Shown piece after piece: positions 55,065 through 55,169 of a DNA stretch of 55,169 bases (the first letter of the stretch is position 1; each line of letters opens with the position of its first letter). The notes under the pieces were generated by a model. It did not search any database. It was not told the origin of the DNA and saw nothing but the letters and a program-made list of their open reading frames with translations. The DNA is from Streptomyces sp. NP-1717 (GTDB taxonomy: Bacteria; Actinomycetota; Actinomycetes; Streptomycetales; Streptomycetaceae): contig NZ_JAAPBF010000029.1 of assembly GCF_022695985.1 (NCBI RefSeq), positions 1 through 55,169 on the forward strand, written 5' to 3'. Both the position numbers and the translations under genes were made by a program.

Positions 55065-55160
55065 CATGCCCGGACGGCGTGATTTACGGCGCGTGCAAGG
55101 CTCGTTGGACCCAGGGAAACCGGGCTTTTCACGCGCCGTAAATCACGCCGTCCGGACATG
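55065..55160. repeat. large 31-bp inverted repeat
   Basis: The arms 55065-55095 and 55130-55160 are complementary over 31 bp with a single mismatch and enclose a 34-base loop containing GGACCCAGGGAAACCGGGC. It follows the DUF3097 gene and reaches the window's edge. It may act as a terminator and looks like a dispersed intergenic palindrome of Streptomyces. Confidence 0.8.
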
Positions 55161-55169
55161 CCCCTCCGG

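Overview
The window is a segment of a Streptomyces (or very close actinomycete) chromosome. GC content is very high, third codon positions are almost all G/C, and GTG starts and ATGA/GTGA gene overlaps are common. The gene order ppdK - dus - glyS - znuA/C/B - zur - uppS - recO - leuA - era - ybeY - phoH - rnz - rsmE - dnaJ - hrcA - DUF3097 is the conserved core arrangement of that genus. I see no rRNA, tRNA, CRISPR array, prophage or plasmid origin.

Left part (1-16 kb) is the more accessory stretch. It holds a lipoprotein beside a Ser/Thr kinase fused to an extracellular solute-binding domain. Next comes a scar made of a truncated, internally deleted IS481-type transposase lying against a small basic-protein gene. 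Then follow cutA, a flavin reductase divergent from soxR with a 20-bp palindrome between them, and a frameshifted class IV aminotransferase gene. After these are a secreted wall-sorted-like protein followed by a class F sortase, a TSUP permease, and an assimilatory nitrite reductase cluster (flavoprotein, nirB, nirD). A Tat-exported PhoX-like phosphatase overlaps tail-to-tail with a winged-helix regulator.

Middle part (16-37 kb): ppdK and dus are on the minus strand. An MFS exporter, a block of degenerate ~28-bp tandem repeats, and an ArsR-type regulator with a second MFS exporter are on the plus strand. Then come small zinc-finger and DUF6243 proteins, glyS, and the znuA-znuC-znuB-zur zinc-uptake cluster, whose promoter carries two Zur-box-like sequences and appears leaderless. 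uppS-recO, a NarL-type two-component pair, an MMPL transporter with a 16-bp palindrome upstream, and a TerB-like zinc-ribbon protein follow.

Right part (37-55 kb) is mostly minus-strand housekeeping. leuA is preceded by a 15-residue leader peptide with four consecutive Leu codons and a hairpin, a classical attenuator. era sits next to a cytidine-deaminase-fold protein without catalytic residues. A lone pyruvyl-transferase gene, bounded by a 17-bp inverted repeat, interrupts the run. Then come mmcQ-CBS protein-ybeY-phoH, a PfkB kinase, rnz-HIT, rsmE-nitronate monooxygenase, and dnaJ-hrcA under a CIRCE element. The window ends with a metallo-beta-lactamase-fold hydrolase, a DUF3097 protein and a large intergenic inverted repeat.

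Functionally, several regulators sit beside their likely targets (SoxR/reductase, Zur/znu, HrcA/dnaJ, ArsR/MFS, leu leader/leuA). Most of the new information is in the intergenic control elements and decay scars rather than in a new multi-gene system. All family calls come from reading protein motifs; no database search was run.
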